A stretch of 64,000 nucleotides of DNA from Bacillota bacterium (GCA_023460235.1 JAEWRE010000021.1:1-64000); one strand, 5' to 3'; shown: positions 8,596 to 17,036, counted from the stretch's first letter. Program-made: numbers and translations. Notes: generated from the letters alone by a model not told the origin.

Positions 8596-9034
8596 TAGAA
8601 ATACAAAATTTAAGAAATATGAAAAAGATAGAAACACTAATATAAAAGTTGCATCAAATGCAATAGATGGAGTGGTACTTGATATTGGTGAGGAATTTTC
8701 TTTTAATGATGTTTTAGGCGAAAGAACAAAAGGAAAAGGATATAAAGAGGCACATTCAATTGATAATAAAAAGATAGTTACATCAGTTGGAGGAGGAATT
8801 TGCCAAGTATCAACAACTCTAAATATGGCTGTTAAAGATGCAGACCTTAAAATTAATGAAGTACATATTCACTCAATACCTATAGACTATGCAAAAAGAG
8901 AAGATGAGGCTGCGGTGTCCTGGGGAGAAAAGGATTATAGATTTACTAACGATAAGTTTAGAAAAATTAAAATAAATTCAAATTTTGATGAAGAAAATGG
9001 TATATTGACCATAAATCTATATGAAATTTTATAA
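8576..9034 (+). CDS. Small VanW-domain protein
   Basis: The 152 residues are almost exactly one VanW domain. It begins ISSRNTKF, continues with NIKVASNAIDGVVLDIGEEFSFNDVLGERT, and has the family hallmark SVGGGICQVSTTLNMAV with its conserved Cys, then HIHSIPIDYAKREDEAAVSW. VanW proteins are cell-wall-associated with no proven biochemical function. Most carry a signal peptide or membrane anchor ahead of this domain and this one has neither. The ribosome site AAGGAG before the ATG at 8576 is good, so an N-terminal extension in this frame is unlikely. A terminator follows directly. Confidence 0.82.
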   Translation: MEKLISSRNTKFKKYEKDRNTNIKVASNAIDGVVLDIGEEFSFNDVLGERTKGKGYKEAHSIDNKKIVTSVGGGICQVSTTLNMAVKDADLKINEVHIHSIPIDYAKREDEAAVSWGEKDYRFTNDKFRKIKINSNFDEENGILTINLYEIL

Positions 9035-9060
9035 ATGAGGTATTTATATACCTCATTTTA
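9033..9060 (+). terminator. Terminator after the VanW gene
   Basis: An 11-bp perfect stem (aaatgaggtat/atacctcattt) with a four-base loop and a short T tract overlaps the VanW stop codon. Confidence 0.8.
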
Positions 9061-9114
9061 TTTAATTAATAACAGATTGCCAAAAAATATAATATAATAC
9101 CATAGGTGATAAAT

Positions 9115-9339
9115 ATGCAAATATTAATACAAAGTGTTATATATTTACTTGCAGTATTTGGAATTATATTTACAACAATGTCATTTTTCGAAATGTATAT
9201 TTATAATTCAGAATTGGATGAAACAGATGAATATAATGAGTACAAAAATAAAAGTAAATATGTGGAAATAATTGTAAACATGAAAGGATTAACAAAAGAT
9301 GAGGAAACAAAGATAATTGAGGCGATTAAAAGACGGTGA
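9115..9339 (+). pseudogene. Small single-helix membrane protein, probably frameshifted near its end
   Basis: From the ATG at 9115 (five bases after AGGTGA) the frame gives 74 residues: a membrane helix at about 5-25, then a charged soluble tail ending TKDEETKIIEAIKRR. The +1 frame continues from the same point as RLKDGEYEDVDDIVDILKINKC and stops at 9391. It reads like the natural continuation of the tail (IIE then RLKDGEYEDVDD). One surplus base in the gaggcg stretch at about 9319-9324 would explain this, so the full gene may be 9115-9391. It lies just before ruvA. The family is not recognised. Confidence 0.55.
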
Positions 9340-9396
9340 ATATGAAGATGTAGATGATATAGTTGATATACTTAAAATAAATAAATGTTGATTTTA

Positions 9397-9425
9397 TTGA
9401 CATTAAATGTCGTTTTGTGTAAAAT
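9397..9425 (+). promoter_or_regulatory. Promoter of ruvA with palindrome over the -35 box
   Basis: TTGACA, 17 bases, TAAAAT. The palindrome gacattaaatgtc (9399-9411) overlaps the -35 hexamer and could be an operator. It does not match the GAAC-N4-GTTC LexA site. Confidence 0.75.
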
Positions 9426-9444
9426 ATACTAGAGGTGATGAAAA

Positions 9445-10044
9445 GTGTATGCACACTTTAAAGGAATTGTTGAACAAAAATTTATTGATAAAATAGTAAT
9501 AGATGTAAATAACATAGGTTATGAAATATACATGCCAGAAAATGAAATTTTAAATATTGAAGATAATAATAATATTAAAATATACACATACTTACAAGTA
9601 AGAGAAGATGATATGAAATTATTTGGATTTTTATCTTATGAAACTCTAACATTTTTCAGAAAATTGATAAGCGTAAGTGGTGTAGGACCAAAAGTGGCAC
9701 TTGGTATAATATCAAATATATCTCCAAGTGATATGTGTATTGCAATAGCAACAGAAAATATAGTTTCATTAAAGTCAATACCTGGTATTGGACCTAAGAT
9801 GGCACAAAAAATAATATTTGAACTTAAAGATAAAATATTAAATGATGATATAAAAAACATCGATACTGGTACATATAAGGTGAATAAAAGGGAAAATATT
9901 AATATATCTGAAGCAATAACAGCATTGCAAGTCTTAGGCTATACAGAAAAAGATGTAAAAGAAATTATTAGTAAATTAGATGTCGAAAATGATAAAGTTG
10001 AAGATATAATAAGAAAAGTACTAAAAGAATTTCAAATTAAGTGA
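9445..10044 (+). CDS. ruvA: Holliday junction branch migration protein RuvA
   Basis: This 199-residue RuvA has all three domains: the N-terminal OB fold (MYAHFKGIVEQKFIDKIVIDV...GYEIYMP), two helix-hairpin-helix motifs (VSGVGPKVALGIIS and IPGIGPKMAQKIIFEL), and the C-terminal domain III (ISEAITALQVLGYTEKDVKEII) that contacts RuvB. RuvA tetramers clamp Holliday junctions while RuvB drives branch migration. The start is GTG at 9445, six to seven bases after AGAGGTGA. RuvB is not next to it, as it often is; ftsEX follows instead, behind a separate promoter. Confidence 0.96.
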   Translation: MYAHFKGIVEQKFIDKIVIDVNNIGYEIYMPENEILNIEDNNNIKIYTYLQVREDDMKLFGFLSYETLTFFRKLISVSGVGPKVALGIISNISPSDMCIAIATENIVSLKSIPGIGPKMAQKIIFELKDKILNDDIKNIDTGTYKVNKRENINISEAITALQVLGYTEKDVKEIISKLDVENDKVEDIIRKVLKEFQIK

Positions 10045-10068
10045 AATTATAAAAAAAATAATAATTTA

Positions 10069-10097
10069 TAGACAAATTTTGCATTTTGTGATATCAT
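10069..10097 (+). promoter_or_regulatory. Promoter of the ftsEX operon
   Basis: TAGACA, 17 bases, TATCAT, about 40 bases before the ftsE start. Each hexamer has one or two mismatches to consensus. Confidence 0.6.
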
Positions 10098-10137
10098 TTT
10101 ATTGTGAAAAAAGTCTTTATTATTGAAAGGAAAACGT

Positions 10138-10812
10138 ATGATAGATTTTGTAAATGTAACTAAGAACTATAATCATAGTGTAAACGCACTTGATAATATT
10201 TCAGTTAATATAGAAAAAGGAGAGTTTGTTTTTTTAGTTGGTCCTTCTGGCTCTGGAAAATCGACTTTCCTAAAACTTATGATAAAAGAAGAAGATGCCA
10301 CATCTGGTAAAATTATACTTGATGGAAAGGATTTAACTAAAATAAAAGAAAAAGAGATTCCACTTATAAGAAGAAAAATTGGTTTTGTGTTTCAGGATTT
10401 TAGACTTCTATATGATAGAACTGTTGAAGAAAATATTGAATTTGCTTTAAGAGTAATAGAAGCTTCTGAAAAAGAGATAAAAACTCAAGTTAAAAATGTT
10501 CTTGAACTCGTTGGACTACCAGGCAAGGAAAAATTTTATCCTAATCAGTTATCTGGTGGTGAACAACAAAGGGTTGCACTTGCAAGAGCGCTTTCAACAA
10601 GACCACCAATAATAATTGCGGATGAACCAACTGGAAATTTAGACCCAGTCACTGCAGATGAAATATTTAAAACTTTACTTGAAATTAATTCAAGAGGAAC
10701 AACTATACTTGTCGTTACACATGCAAAGGATGTTGTAAATAATTTAAATAAAAGGGTAATTGCTCTTGATCATGGTAAAGTTGTAAAAGACGATAAAAAA
10801 GGGGGGTATTAA
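10138..10812 (+). CDS. ftsE: Cell division ATP-binding protein FtsE
   Basis: The 224-residue ABC ATPase has Walker A (GPSGSGKST), Q-loop (FQDFRLL), signature (LSGGEQQRVALARAL), Walker B (IIIADEPTGNLD) and switch His (VVTHAKDVV). The text IDFVNVTKNYNHSVNALDN is typical FtsE. With FtsX it forms a membrane complex that uses ATP to activate a peptidoglycan hydrolase at the division site or side wall. The start is the ATG at 10138, eight bases after GAAAGGA; the upstream in-frame TTG lies at that site itself. ftsX follows after one base. Confidence 0.96.
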   Translation: MIDFVNVTKNYNHSVNALDNISVNIEKGEFVFLVGPSGSGKSTFLKLMIKEEDATSGKIILDGKDLTKIKEKEIPLIRRKIGFVFQDFRLLYDRTVEENIEFALRVIEASEKEIKTQVKNVLELVGLPGKEKFYPNQLSGGEQQRVALARALSTRPPIIIADEPTGNLDPVTADEIFKTLLEINSRGTTILVVTHAKDVVNNLNKRVIALDHGKVVKDDKKGGY

Positions 10813-10813
10813 A

Positions 10814-11704
10814 ATGAATACAAGGACATACCTCATAAAAGAAGGATACGAAAATTTAAAAAAACATGGTTCAAAAACAATGTCAACAATATTGATAATA
10901 TGTGCAACTATGTTAGTAATAGGAATATTTATTATTTTATTTCAAAATATAAATAAAAATGTTGAAACAATAAGAATTGAACAAGGACTTCAAGCTTTTA
11001 TTGACGATACTGCAACAGAGGATGAAGTTTCATATATGAAAGATGAAATCAATAATATACCTGGTGTAAAATCTGTTGATTATTTATCAAAGGAACAAGC
11101 ATATGAAGATGCAAAGAAGGTTTTTGAAGGGCAAGAATATTTTTTAACAGGTCTTGAAAATGTTAAAATATTTCCAGCATCTTTTGTAGTAAAATTTTCT
11201 AGTATCGAAGATAGTCAAACTGTAAAAACAGCTGTAGAAAAAGTTGATGGTATATACAAAGTAAAATATAATGAATCTACAATACAAGCTGTAATTTCAA
11301 TATCAAAAATTGCTAACTTGTTTATCTTTGGGGTTGGGGTTATATTGCTAGTTGTAAGTATATTTATTATATCAAATACGATCAAACTTGCAGTTTATTC
11401 AAATAAACGTGAAATATTTATAATGAAATATATTGGAGCAACAAATAGTTTTATAAGAACACCTTTTGTTGTTGAAGGTGCAATTATGGGATTTGTTTCG
11501 GCAATAATATCGTTTATACTTGTTTCTATTGCGTATGTAGTTTTATATGCAAGAATACCACAAATACAATCAACACTTGGTGTTTTTGGAATTGTTTCAT
11601 ATACTACTCTTTGGTATCAAGTATTAATTGTATATGTAGCACTAGGTCTTTTAATAGGAATATTAGGAAGCTCTATATCTATAAAAAAATACCTTAAGGT
11701 ATAA
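10814..11704 (+). CDS. ftsX: Cell division ABC transporter permease FtsX
   Basis: The 296-residue FtsX has a cytosolic N-terminal stretch (YLIKEGYENLKKHGSKTMST), one helix (about 24-44), an extracellular domain of about 120 residues with IPGVKSVDYLSKEQA, and three further helices with the short loop NEIFIMKYIGATNSFIR-like sequence found in FtsX/MacB permeases. The outer domain is where partner hydrolases or adaptors bind. The next two genes encode such partners (coiled-coil M23 proteins), making this a complete FtsEX-hydrolase unit. SD GGGGGG overlaps the end of ftsE. Confidence 0.95.
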   Translation: MNTRTYLIKEGYENLKKHGSKTMSTILIICATMLVIGIFIILFQNINKNVETIRIEQGLQAFIDDTATEDEVSYMKDEINNIPGVKSVDYLSKEQAYEDAKKVFEGQEYFLTGLENVKIFPASFVVKFSSIEDSQTVKTAVEKVDGIYKVKYNESTIQAVISISKIANLFIFGVGVILLVVSIFIISNTIKLAVYSNKREIFIMKYIGATNSFIRTPFVVEGAIMGFVSAIISFILVSIAYVVLYARIPQIQSTLGVFGIVSYTTLWYQVLIVYVALGLLIGILGSSISIKKYLKV

Positions 11705-11716
11705 TTGGGAGGACAA

Positions 11717-12928
11717 ATGAAAAATAAAAAATTAACTTATTTATTTTCTTTGTTACTAATGTTTACTTTGTGTTTTAATACTATATACGCAGCAGATGTT
11801 CAAAAATATCAACAAGAATTAGATGCAATTAAAGAAGAACAAAAGCAAAATGCTAGCAAACTTACAGGAGTTGAAAAGACTCTTGCACAATATATGTATG
11901 AAATGTTGGAGTTAGATAGTAAGATGGTTACTTATAGTACCCAACTTGCAGATTTACAAAGTAAAGTTGATACTGTAAATACAAAGCTTGGTGAGCAAGA
12001 AGATTTACTTCAGAAAGCTTCACAATCATATAATACAGCTGAAGACATGTATACTACAAGATTAAGGGCTATTTATGAAAATGGAGTACCAAATATAGTA
12101 GATATATTGTTTTCATCTAAAGGAATCGTAGATTTCTTTTCAAGAATGAATGTGTATACTAGTATACTTGAATATGATAAATCTTTAGTTGGTAATATGC
12201 AAAGTCAAAAAGAGTACATAGATTATATTAAACAAGATGTTGAAACACAAAAACTTCAACTTGAACAATTAAAATATGATACTGAGAAATCAACAAAAGC
12301 TTTAGAAGATACAGTAAATGCTAAAAATAAGAAAATTGCGGATTTACAAACTTCAAAGACTAATCTTGAAGCAGAAGCAAAATTACTTGAAAAACAAAGA
12401 GATGAAGCAAATAAAAATGTTGAAAAAGAACTTCAAAAAGCCTATGAGGAGGCACTTGCAAATGGCAAAAATACAGTATTTACTGGTGGAGAATTTGCAT
12501 GGCCAGTTAATGGATATTATACTATAACTACAAGATATAATGCAGTTTATGATCCTTTCTCATCAGGGAAAAATTATGTACATTATGGATCTGATATAGC
12601 AGGTTCTGGAATTTCAGGAAAACCTATACTTGCAATTCAAGCAGGAACTGTAAGAGTGCCAGCATTTATGGCAAGTGGTTACGGTAACTACGTAATAATA
12701 TCTCATGGAAAGAGTTCTACTGATGGAAGTATATATACATCACTATATGGACATATGAGCTCAATTGCAGTATCTGATGGACAATATGTACAAAAAGGCC
12801 AAGTTATTGGGTATGTTGGAACAACAGGATGGTCATCTGGACCACATTTACATCTTGAAGCAACAAGAGATGGAAAAAGATTTGATCCACTTACATTGTT
12901 TCCAGCTATAAGTTTTAAATATGTATAG
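11717..12928 (+). CDS. EnvC-like coiled-coil M23 peptidoglycan hydrolase, copy 1
   Basis: The 403-residue exported protein has a signal peptide (residues 1-25, cut likely after IYA), a long coiled coil (about 28-245) with a conserved middle patch (YTTRLRAIYENG...GIVDFFSRMNVY), and an M23/LytM domain. The zinc ligands are present (His289 and Asp293 in HYGSD, His377 and His379 in HLHLE, plus GHM), so unlike E. coli EnvC it should be an active endopeptidase. Position after ftsEX implies control by FtsX. The start is ATG at 11717 after GGGAGGA; the TTG at 11705 is part of that site region. Confidence 0.92.
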   Translation: MKNKKLTYLFSLLLMFTLCFNTIYAADVQKYQQELDAIKEEQKQNASKLTGVEKTLAQYMYEMLELDSKMVTYSTQLADLQSKVDTVNTKLGEQEDLLQKASQSYNTAEDMYTTRLRAIYENGVPNIVDILFSSKGIVDFFSRMNVYTSILEYDKSLVGNMQSQKEYIDYIKQDVETQKLQLEQLKYDTEKSTKALEDTVNAKNKKIADLQTSKTNLEAEAKLLEKQRDEANKNVEKELQKAYEEALANGKNTVFTGGEFAWPVNGYYTITTRYNAVYDPFSSGKNYVHYGSDIAGSGISGKPILAIQAGTVRVPAFMASGYGNYVIISHGKSSTDGSIYTSLYGHMSSIAVSDGQYVQKGQVIGYVGTTGWSSGPHLHLEATRDGKRFDPLTLFPAISFKYV

Positions 12929-12977
12929 TATATAAAATTAATCGTATTTTAAATTGTTATATAATTTTGGGGGATAA

Positions 12978-14189
12978 ATGGAAAATAAAAAAATAGTAAT
13001 TATTCTTTCTTTATTTGTAATTATGTTTCTTGAATTTAATTTTATTTTTGGAGCAGAAGTGCAAAAGTATCAACAGCAATTAGAAGATATAAAGGAACAA
13101 CAAAGACAAAATGCAAATAAGCTATCTGGAGTAGAAAAAGATCTTGCTCAATATATGTATGAAATGCTAGAACTTGATAGTAAAATGGTTAAATATAGCA
13201 CTCAACTTGCTGAGTTACAGTCTAAAGTTAATACAATAAATTCAAAACTTAGTGAACAAGAAGATTTACTGCAAAACGCATCACAATCATATAATACAGC
13301 TGAAGATATGTATACTACAAGATTAAGAGCCATTTATGAAAATGGAATACCAAGTATAATTGACGTATTATTTACTTCTAAAGGTATAGTAGATTTCTTT
13401 TCAAGGATGAATGTATATACAAGCATAATTGAATATGATAAATCCCTTGTTGGGAATATGAAAAAACAAAAGGAATATATTGATTATATTAAACAAGATG
13501 TAGGAAATCAAAAACTTCAACTAGAACAATTAAAGTATGATACTGAAAAATCTACCAAAGCATTAGAAGATACAGTTGATGCAAAAAATGCAAAAATTTC
13601 ACAGTTGAATTCATCAAAATCTAACTTAGAGGAACAATCTAAATTATTACAAAAAAGAAAAGAAGAAGCTGATAAGAATATAGAAAAAGAATTACAAAAA
13701 GCATATGAAGAAGCTCTTGCAAACAAGAATACACCTATTTTTGCAGATGGAGAATATGCATGGCCAGTTAATGGCTATTATACTATAACTACAAGGTACA
13801 ATGCTGTTTATGATCCATTTTCATCAGGAAAAAAACGCACACATACTGGTACAGATATAGCAGGTTCTGGAATATCAGGTAAACCTATATTTGCAATGCA
13901 GTCAGGTAGTATTAGAGTACCTCCATTTCAACCAGAAGGATATGGAAATTATGTAATAATATCACATGGAAAAAGTTCTACTGATGGGAGTATATATACA
14001 TCCTTATATGGACATATGAGTTCAATTGCAGTAGTTGAAGGACAATATGTAAAAAAAGGACAAGTTATAGGATATGTTGGAACAACCGGATATTCTACTG
14101 GATCACATTTACATCTTGAAGCAACAAGAGATGGAAAAAGATTTGATGCATTAACATTGTTTCCTTCAATAAAATTTAATTTTATTTAA
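12978..14189 (+). CDS. EnvC-like coiled-coil M23 peptidoglycan hydrolase, copy 2
   Basis: A 403-residue tandem paralogue of the preceding gene, colinear over its whole length and mostly identical, with the same signal peptide layout, coiled coil and M23 domain. Zinc ligands are kept (HTGTD and HLHLE). Differences cluster in the signal peptide, the end of the coiled coil and the loop before the second half of the M23 domain (QSGSIRVPPFQPEG against QAGTVRVPAFMASG). It starts 49 bases after copy 1 behind GGGGGATAA. The two copies could serve septal and side-wall work, or act as partners; the sequence does not decide. Confidence 0.92.
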   Translation: MENKKIVIILSLFVIMFLEFNFIFGAEVQKYQQQLEDIKEQQRQNANKLSGVEKDLAQYMYEMLELDSKMVKYSTQLAELQSKVNTINSKLSEQEDLLQNASQSYNTAEDMYTTRLRAIYENGIPSIIDVLFTSKGIVDFFSRMNVYTSIIEYDKSLVGNMKKQKEYIDYIKQDVGNQKLQLEQLKYDTEKSTKALEDTVDAKNAKISQLNSSKSNLEEQSKLLQKRKEEADKNIEKELQKAYEEALANKNTPIFADGEYAWPVNGYYTITTRYNAVYDPFSSGKKRTHTGTDIAGSGISGKPIFAMQSGSIRVPPFQPEGYGNYVIISHGKSSTDGSIYTSLYGHMSSIAVVEGQYVKKGQVIGYVGTTGYSTGSHLHLEATRDGKRFDALTLFPSIKFNFI

Positions 14190-14238
14190 GTAAAATTTAT
14201 GAACTATGTTAAAAAAAGATAAAATTTTGTTAAAACTA

Positions 14239-14267
14239 TTGACATATTTTATCTTTTATTGCATAAT
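14239..14267 (+). promoter_or_regulatory. Promoter of sepF
   Basis: TTGACA, 17 bases, CATAAT. It lies in the 115-base gap after the second M23 gene. Confidence 0.8.
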
Positions 14268-14304
14268 AGAGGTGAGTGATAGTATATCGTAGGGGGTTGT
14301 ATTA

Positions 14305-14820
14305 ATGAGTGCTATAGTGAATAAATTTATGGATATTATAGGAATTAATGGTCATGCTAATGATGGTTATGAAGAACCAGATCAATATGATGAAGAGGTA
14401 GAAGAAGTAGAAGAAAATTATGAATTTCCAGCTACTAAAGCTAGAAGAAGCTTCAGTGATATTGAAACAAGTAGTCCATATTCTTCAAAAAATATCCAAA
14501 CTAAGGTTATACCAATGAATACTGCTGTATCATCATCTAAAATGGTTATAACTCAACCAACTTGTTATGATGATGTACAAGAAATTGGTGAATATTTAAA
14601 AGAAAAAAAATCTATAATAATAAATCTTGAAAATGTTGGAAAAGAAGATGCAAGAAGAATACTTGATTTCTTAAGTGGAGCAGCTTTTATGATTGAAGGA
14701 TCAATTCAAAAAGTTTCTAACTTAATATATCTTATGGCTCCAAGAAATGTTGAAATACAAAATGATGTTGAAAGAAATCAATTTAAACAACAAAAATCTT
14801 CATTCTCATGGCTTAAATAG
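14305..14820 (+). CDS. sepF: Cell division protein SepF
   Basis: This 171-residue SepF has an N-terminal amphipathic membrane-binding segment (MSAIVNKFMDIIGI), an acidic variable linker (about 20-70) and the C-terminal SepF core (KMVITQPTCYDDVQEIGEYLKEKKSIIINLENV...ARRILDFLSGAAFMIEGSIQKVSNLIYLMAPRNVEI). SepF polymerises on the membrane and anchors FtsZ. It has its own promoter and terminator, between the FtsEX-hydrolase unit and divIVA. The TTG/GTG alternatives are worse than the ATG at 14305, which follows GGGGG. Confidence 0.95.
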   Translation: MSAIVNKFMDIIGINGHANDGYEEPDQYDEEVEEVEENYEFPATKARRSFSDIETSSPYSSKNIQTKVIPMNTAVSSSKMVITQPTCYDDVQEIGEYLKEKKSIIINLENVGKEDARRILDFLSGAAFMIEGSIQKVSNLIYLMAPRNVEIQNDVERNQFKQQKSSFSWLK

Positions 14821-14827
14821 TATTCTG

Positions 14828-14860
14828 TGCAGACCTCTATGGAATTGGTCTGCATTTTTT
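14828..14860 (+). terminator. Terminator between sepF and divIVA
   Basis: Perfect 8-bp stem (tgcagacc/ggtctgca), 11-base loop, then T6. The divIVA ribosome site follows at once, so divIVA is expressed by read-through or an undetected promoter. Confidence 0.85.
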
Positions 14861-14880
14861 AAAATTTGGAGGTATGTTTA

Positions 14881-15324
14881 ATGATAACACCAATTGATAT
14901 TGAAAATAAAGTGTTTAAAAAATCTAAAATGAAGGGATATGACATCGAAGATGTTGAAAATTTCCTAGAAGAGATTTTAGTAGATTATGAAGTTTTATAT
15001 AAAGAAAATGCTGAGTTAAAAGATAGAATTGCAACTATGCAAGAATCCGTTTCATATTACAAATCTATTGAAGAAGGTATTACCAAGACTATAGAGAATG
15101 CACAATCTAGTGCTGAAAATATAAAAGAAGTGGCACAAAGAGAAGCAGAATTTATAAAAAAAGAAGCAGAACTTGAATCAAAAAGTAATCTTGAAAACTT
15201 AAAACAAGAGATATTAAGACAAGAAAGTACTTTAGAAGAGAAGAAAAAGCAAATGCAAATATATAAAATAAAAGTAAGTTCTATGCTTGAAGCTCAATTA
15301 AAAATATTAAATGAAGATGAATAA
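14881..15324 (+). CDS. DivIVA-family protein
   Basis: The 147-residue protein has the DivIVA N-terminal membrane-curvature domain (MITPIDIENKVFKKSKMKGYDIEDVENFLEEI), followed by coiled coils over most of the rest. DivIVA proteins sit at curved membrane (poles and septa) and recruit partners. In many Firmicutes the gene follows sepF near the division cluster, as here. The start is ATG at 14881, placed by TTGGAGG seven bases upstream; the upstream TTG is inside that site. It is short compared with pole-organising DivIVAs, so it may be the GpsB/DivIVA-like septal type. Confidence 0.9.
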   Translation: MITPIDIENKVFKKSKMKGYDIEDVENFLEEILVDYEVLYKENAELKDRIATMQESVSYYKSIEEGITKTIENAQSSAENIKEVAQREAEFIKKEAELESKSNLENLKQEILRQESTLEEKKKQMQIYKIKVSSMLEAQLKILNEDE

Positions 15325-15355
15325 TTGATGCAATATTATAAAAATAATAGTATTA

Positions 15356-15386
15356 AAAACATGACTAATTTAGTCATGTTTTCTTG
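15356..15386 (+). terminator. Terminator after divIVA
   Basis: The stem aaaacatgactaa/ttagtcatgtttt runs into TTTTCTTGTT. Confidence 0.85.
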
Positions 15387-15392
15387 TTAGTA

Positions 15393-15421
15393 TTGAAAGT
15401 GGAATGAAAATATGATAAAAT
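15393..15421 (+). promoter_or_regulatory. Promoter of prfA
   Basis: TTGAAA, 17 bases, TAAAAT, directly behind the divIVA terminator. Confidence 0.78.
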
Positions 15422-15464
15422 CTACTTGCTTAATTAATATAATTACTAGAAAAAGGAGAAAAAT

Positions 15465-16526
15465 ATGTTTGAAAAATTAGAAGATTTATTAAATAAATAT
15501 AATGTACTTACAGAAAAAGTTTCTGATCCAGAAGTTATTTCTGATCAAACTTCATGGAGAAAATATGTAAAAGAACAGTCAGCTATGAAAGATGTAATAG
15601 ACAAGTATATTGAATATAAATCAGTGAAAAAAGCTATGGAAGATGCAAAAGAATTGATGAATGATCCAGATATGAGCGAAATTGCTGAAGAAGAATATTA
15701 TGAGTGTAGAGATAAACTTCAAGAAATGGAAGAAGAATTGAAAATATTACTTTTACCAAAAGATATAAATGACGACAATAATGTTATCATTGAAATACGC
15801 GGTGGTGCAGGTGGTGAAGAAGCAGCATTATTTGCATATAATTTGTATAGAATGTACACAATGTATGCTGAATTAAAAAGATGGCAAGTTGAAATGATTG
15901 ACATGAATGAAACTGGTATCGGTGGTATAAAAGAGGTATCTTTTATGCTAAAAGGAAAAGGTGCATATAGTAAACTAAAATTTGAGAGTGGAGTTCACAG
16001 GGTTCAACGTGTTCCTGAAACTGAAGCAAGTGGAAGAATACATACTTCAACAGTTACAGTTGCTGTTCTTCCTGAAATTGAAGATGTTGAGGTTGAAATA
16101 AATCAAAATGATCTAAGAATAGATACTTATAGAGCCAGTGGAGCTGGTGGACAACATGTAAATAAAACTTCATCTGCTATAAGAATTACGCATATCCCAA
16201 CTGGTATAGTAGTTGCATGCCAAAATGAAAGATCCCAACTTCAAAATAAAGAGTCTGCTATGAAAATGTTACGTTCAAAATTATACGAAAAAATGCAAAC
16301 TGAAAAAGACGATGAATTGGCAAAAACAAGAAGACTTCAAGTTGGTAGTGGTGATAGAAGTGAAAAAATAAGAACATATAACTATCCACAAAGTAGAGTT
16401 ACTGATCATAGAATCAATTTAACAATATATCAACTAGATAGTTTTTTAAACGGAAATATTGATGAAATGATAGATGCACTTATTGCGGCAGATAGAGCAG
16501 ATAGATTAAAAGAAGGAAATATATAA
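15465..16526 (+). CDS. prfA: Peptide chain release factor 1
   Basis: The 353-residue RF1 ends translation at UAA and UAG. The catalytic GGQ is in SGAGGQHVNKTSSAIRITHIPTG (about residue 230). The codon-recognition region has HRVQRVPETEASGRIHTS with the RF1-type PxT motif (PET). The downstream segment ending DHRINLTIYQLDSFLNGN is also typical of RF1. Length is usual and AAGGAG precedes the ATG. It stands alone with its own promoter. The HemK/PrmC methylase often found next to prfA is absent. Confidence 0.96.
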   Translation: MFEKLEDLLNKYNVLTEKVSDPEVISDQTSWRKYVKEQSAMKDVIDKYIEYKSVKKAMEDAKELMNDPDMSEIAEEEYYECRDKLQEMEEELKILLLPKDINDDNNVIIEIRGGAGGEEAALFAYNLYRMYTMYAELKRWQVEMIDMNETGIGGIKEVSFMLKGKGAYSKLKFESGVHRVQRVPETEASGRIHTSTVTVAVLPEIEDVEVEINQNDLRIDTYRASGAGGQHVNKTSSAIRITHIPTGIVVACQNERSQLQNKESAMKMLRSKLYEKMQTEKDDELAKTRRLQVGSGDRSEKIRTYNYPQSRVTDHRINLTIYQLDSFLNGNIDEMIDALIAADRADRLKEGNI

Positions 16527-16540
16527 AAATATTATAAAAC

Positions 16541-16570
16541 TATTGAAAAAAATATTTATTATATGATAAA
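16541..16570 (+). promoter_or_regulatory. Promoter of the 16619 gene
   Basis: TTGAAA, 18 bases, TAAAAT, starting 15 bases after the prfA stop codon. Confidence 0.65.
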
Positions 16571-16618
16571 ATGGAATAAATATTTGTTATTATACTAAAG
16601 AGAAAGTGGGTGATATAT

Positions 16619-16963
16619 GTGAAGAATCATGATAAAACTATTACACTATCTATGGTTGTTGCTTTTTTTGTTAACATTTTAAGTATGTTAATTGTATGGT
16701 TAAATGTTAATGAATTTATAAGTATTAGTGATTATACACAAAACGGAATATCAATATTAGGAATGATAGCATTCTTTTATATGATATTAGTTTTAATTAT
16801 GATAGTTTCTAAGATGATAAAAAATGGAAAATCAGGTTTAGAAGAAGAGCAAAAAACTTTTAATAGAAGTACTTATAATAAAATGTTTGCATTTAATATA
16901 ATAGGTATTTGTGTAATATTGATGAGTTTTTACTTAATGATGAACAATCTTATATTAATTTAA
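16619..16963 (+). CDS. Small membrane protein of unknown function (three helices)
   Basis: The 114-residue protein has three hydrophobic segments (about 10-28, 43-63 and 92-110) and a basic/acidic loop between the second and third (KMIKNGKSGLEEEQKTFNRS). I do not recognise a family. The start is the GTG at 16619, five bases after GGGTGA, the spacing used by other genes here; the GTG nine bases earlier overlaps that site. It is monocistronic, with its own promoter and terminator, between prfA and rpoB. Confidence 0.75.
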   Translation: MKNHDKTITLSMVVAFFVNILSMLIVWLNVNEFISISDYTQNGISILGMIAFFYMILVLIMIVSKMIKNGKSGLEEEQKTFNRSTYNKMFAFNIIGICVILMSFYLMMNNLILI

Positions 16964-16970
16964 TTTATTT

Positions 16971-16996
16971 AGCGAGAATTTATTTTCTCGCTTTTA
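16971..16996 (+). terminator. Terminator before the rpoB promoter
   Basis: Stem agcgagaa/ttctcgct with a six-base loop and a T-rich tail. Confidence 0.82.
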
Positions 16997-17007
16997 TATT
17001 TTTTCTA

Positions 17008-17036
17008 TTGACTTCGACTATAGAATATGTTATAAT
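17008..17036 (+). promoter_or_regulatory. Promoter of the rpoBC operon
   Basis: TTGACT, 17 bases, TATAAT: near consensus. It means rpoB has its own promoter here and a leader of about 180 bases. No rplL lies upstream. Confidence 0.88.
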
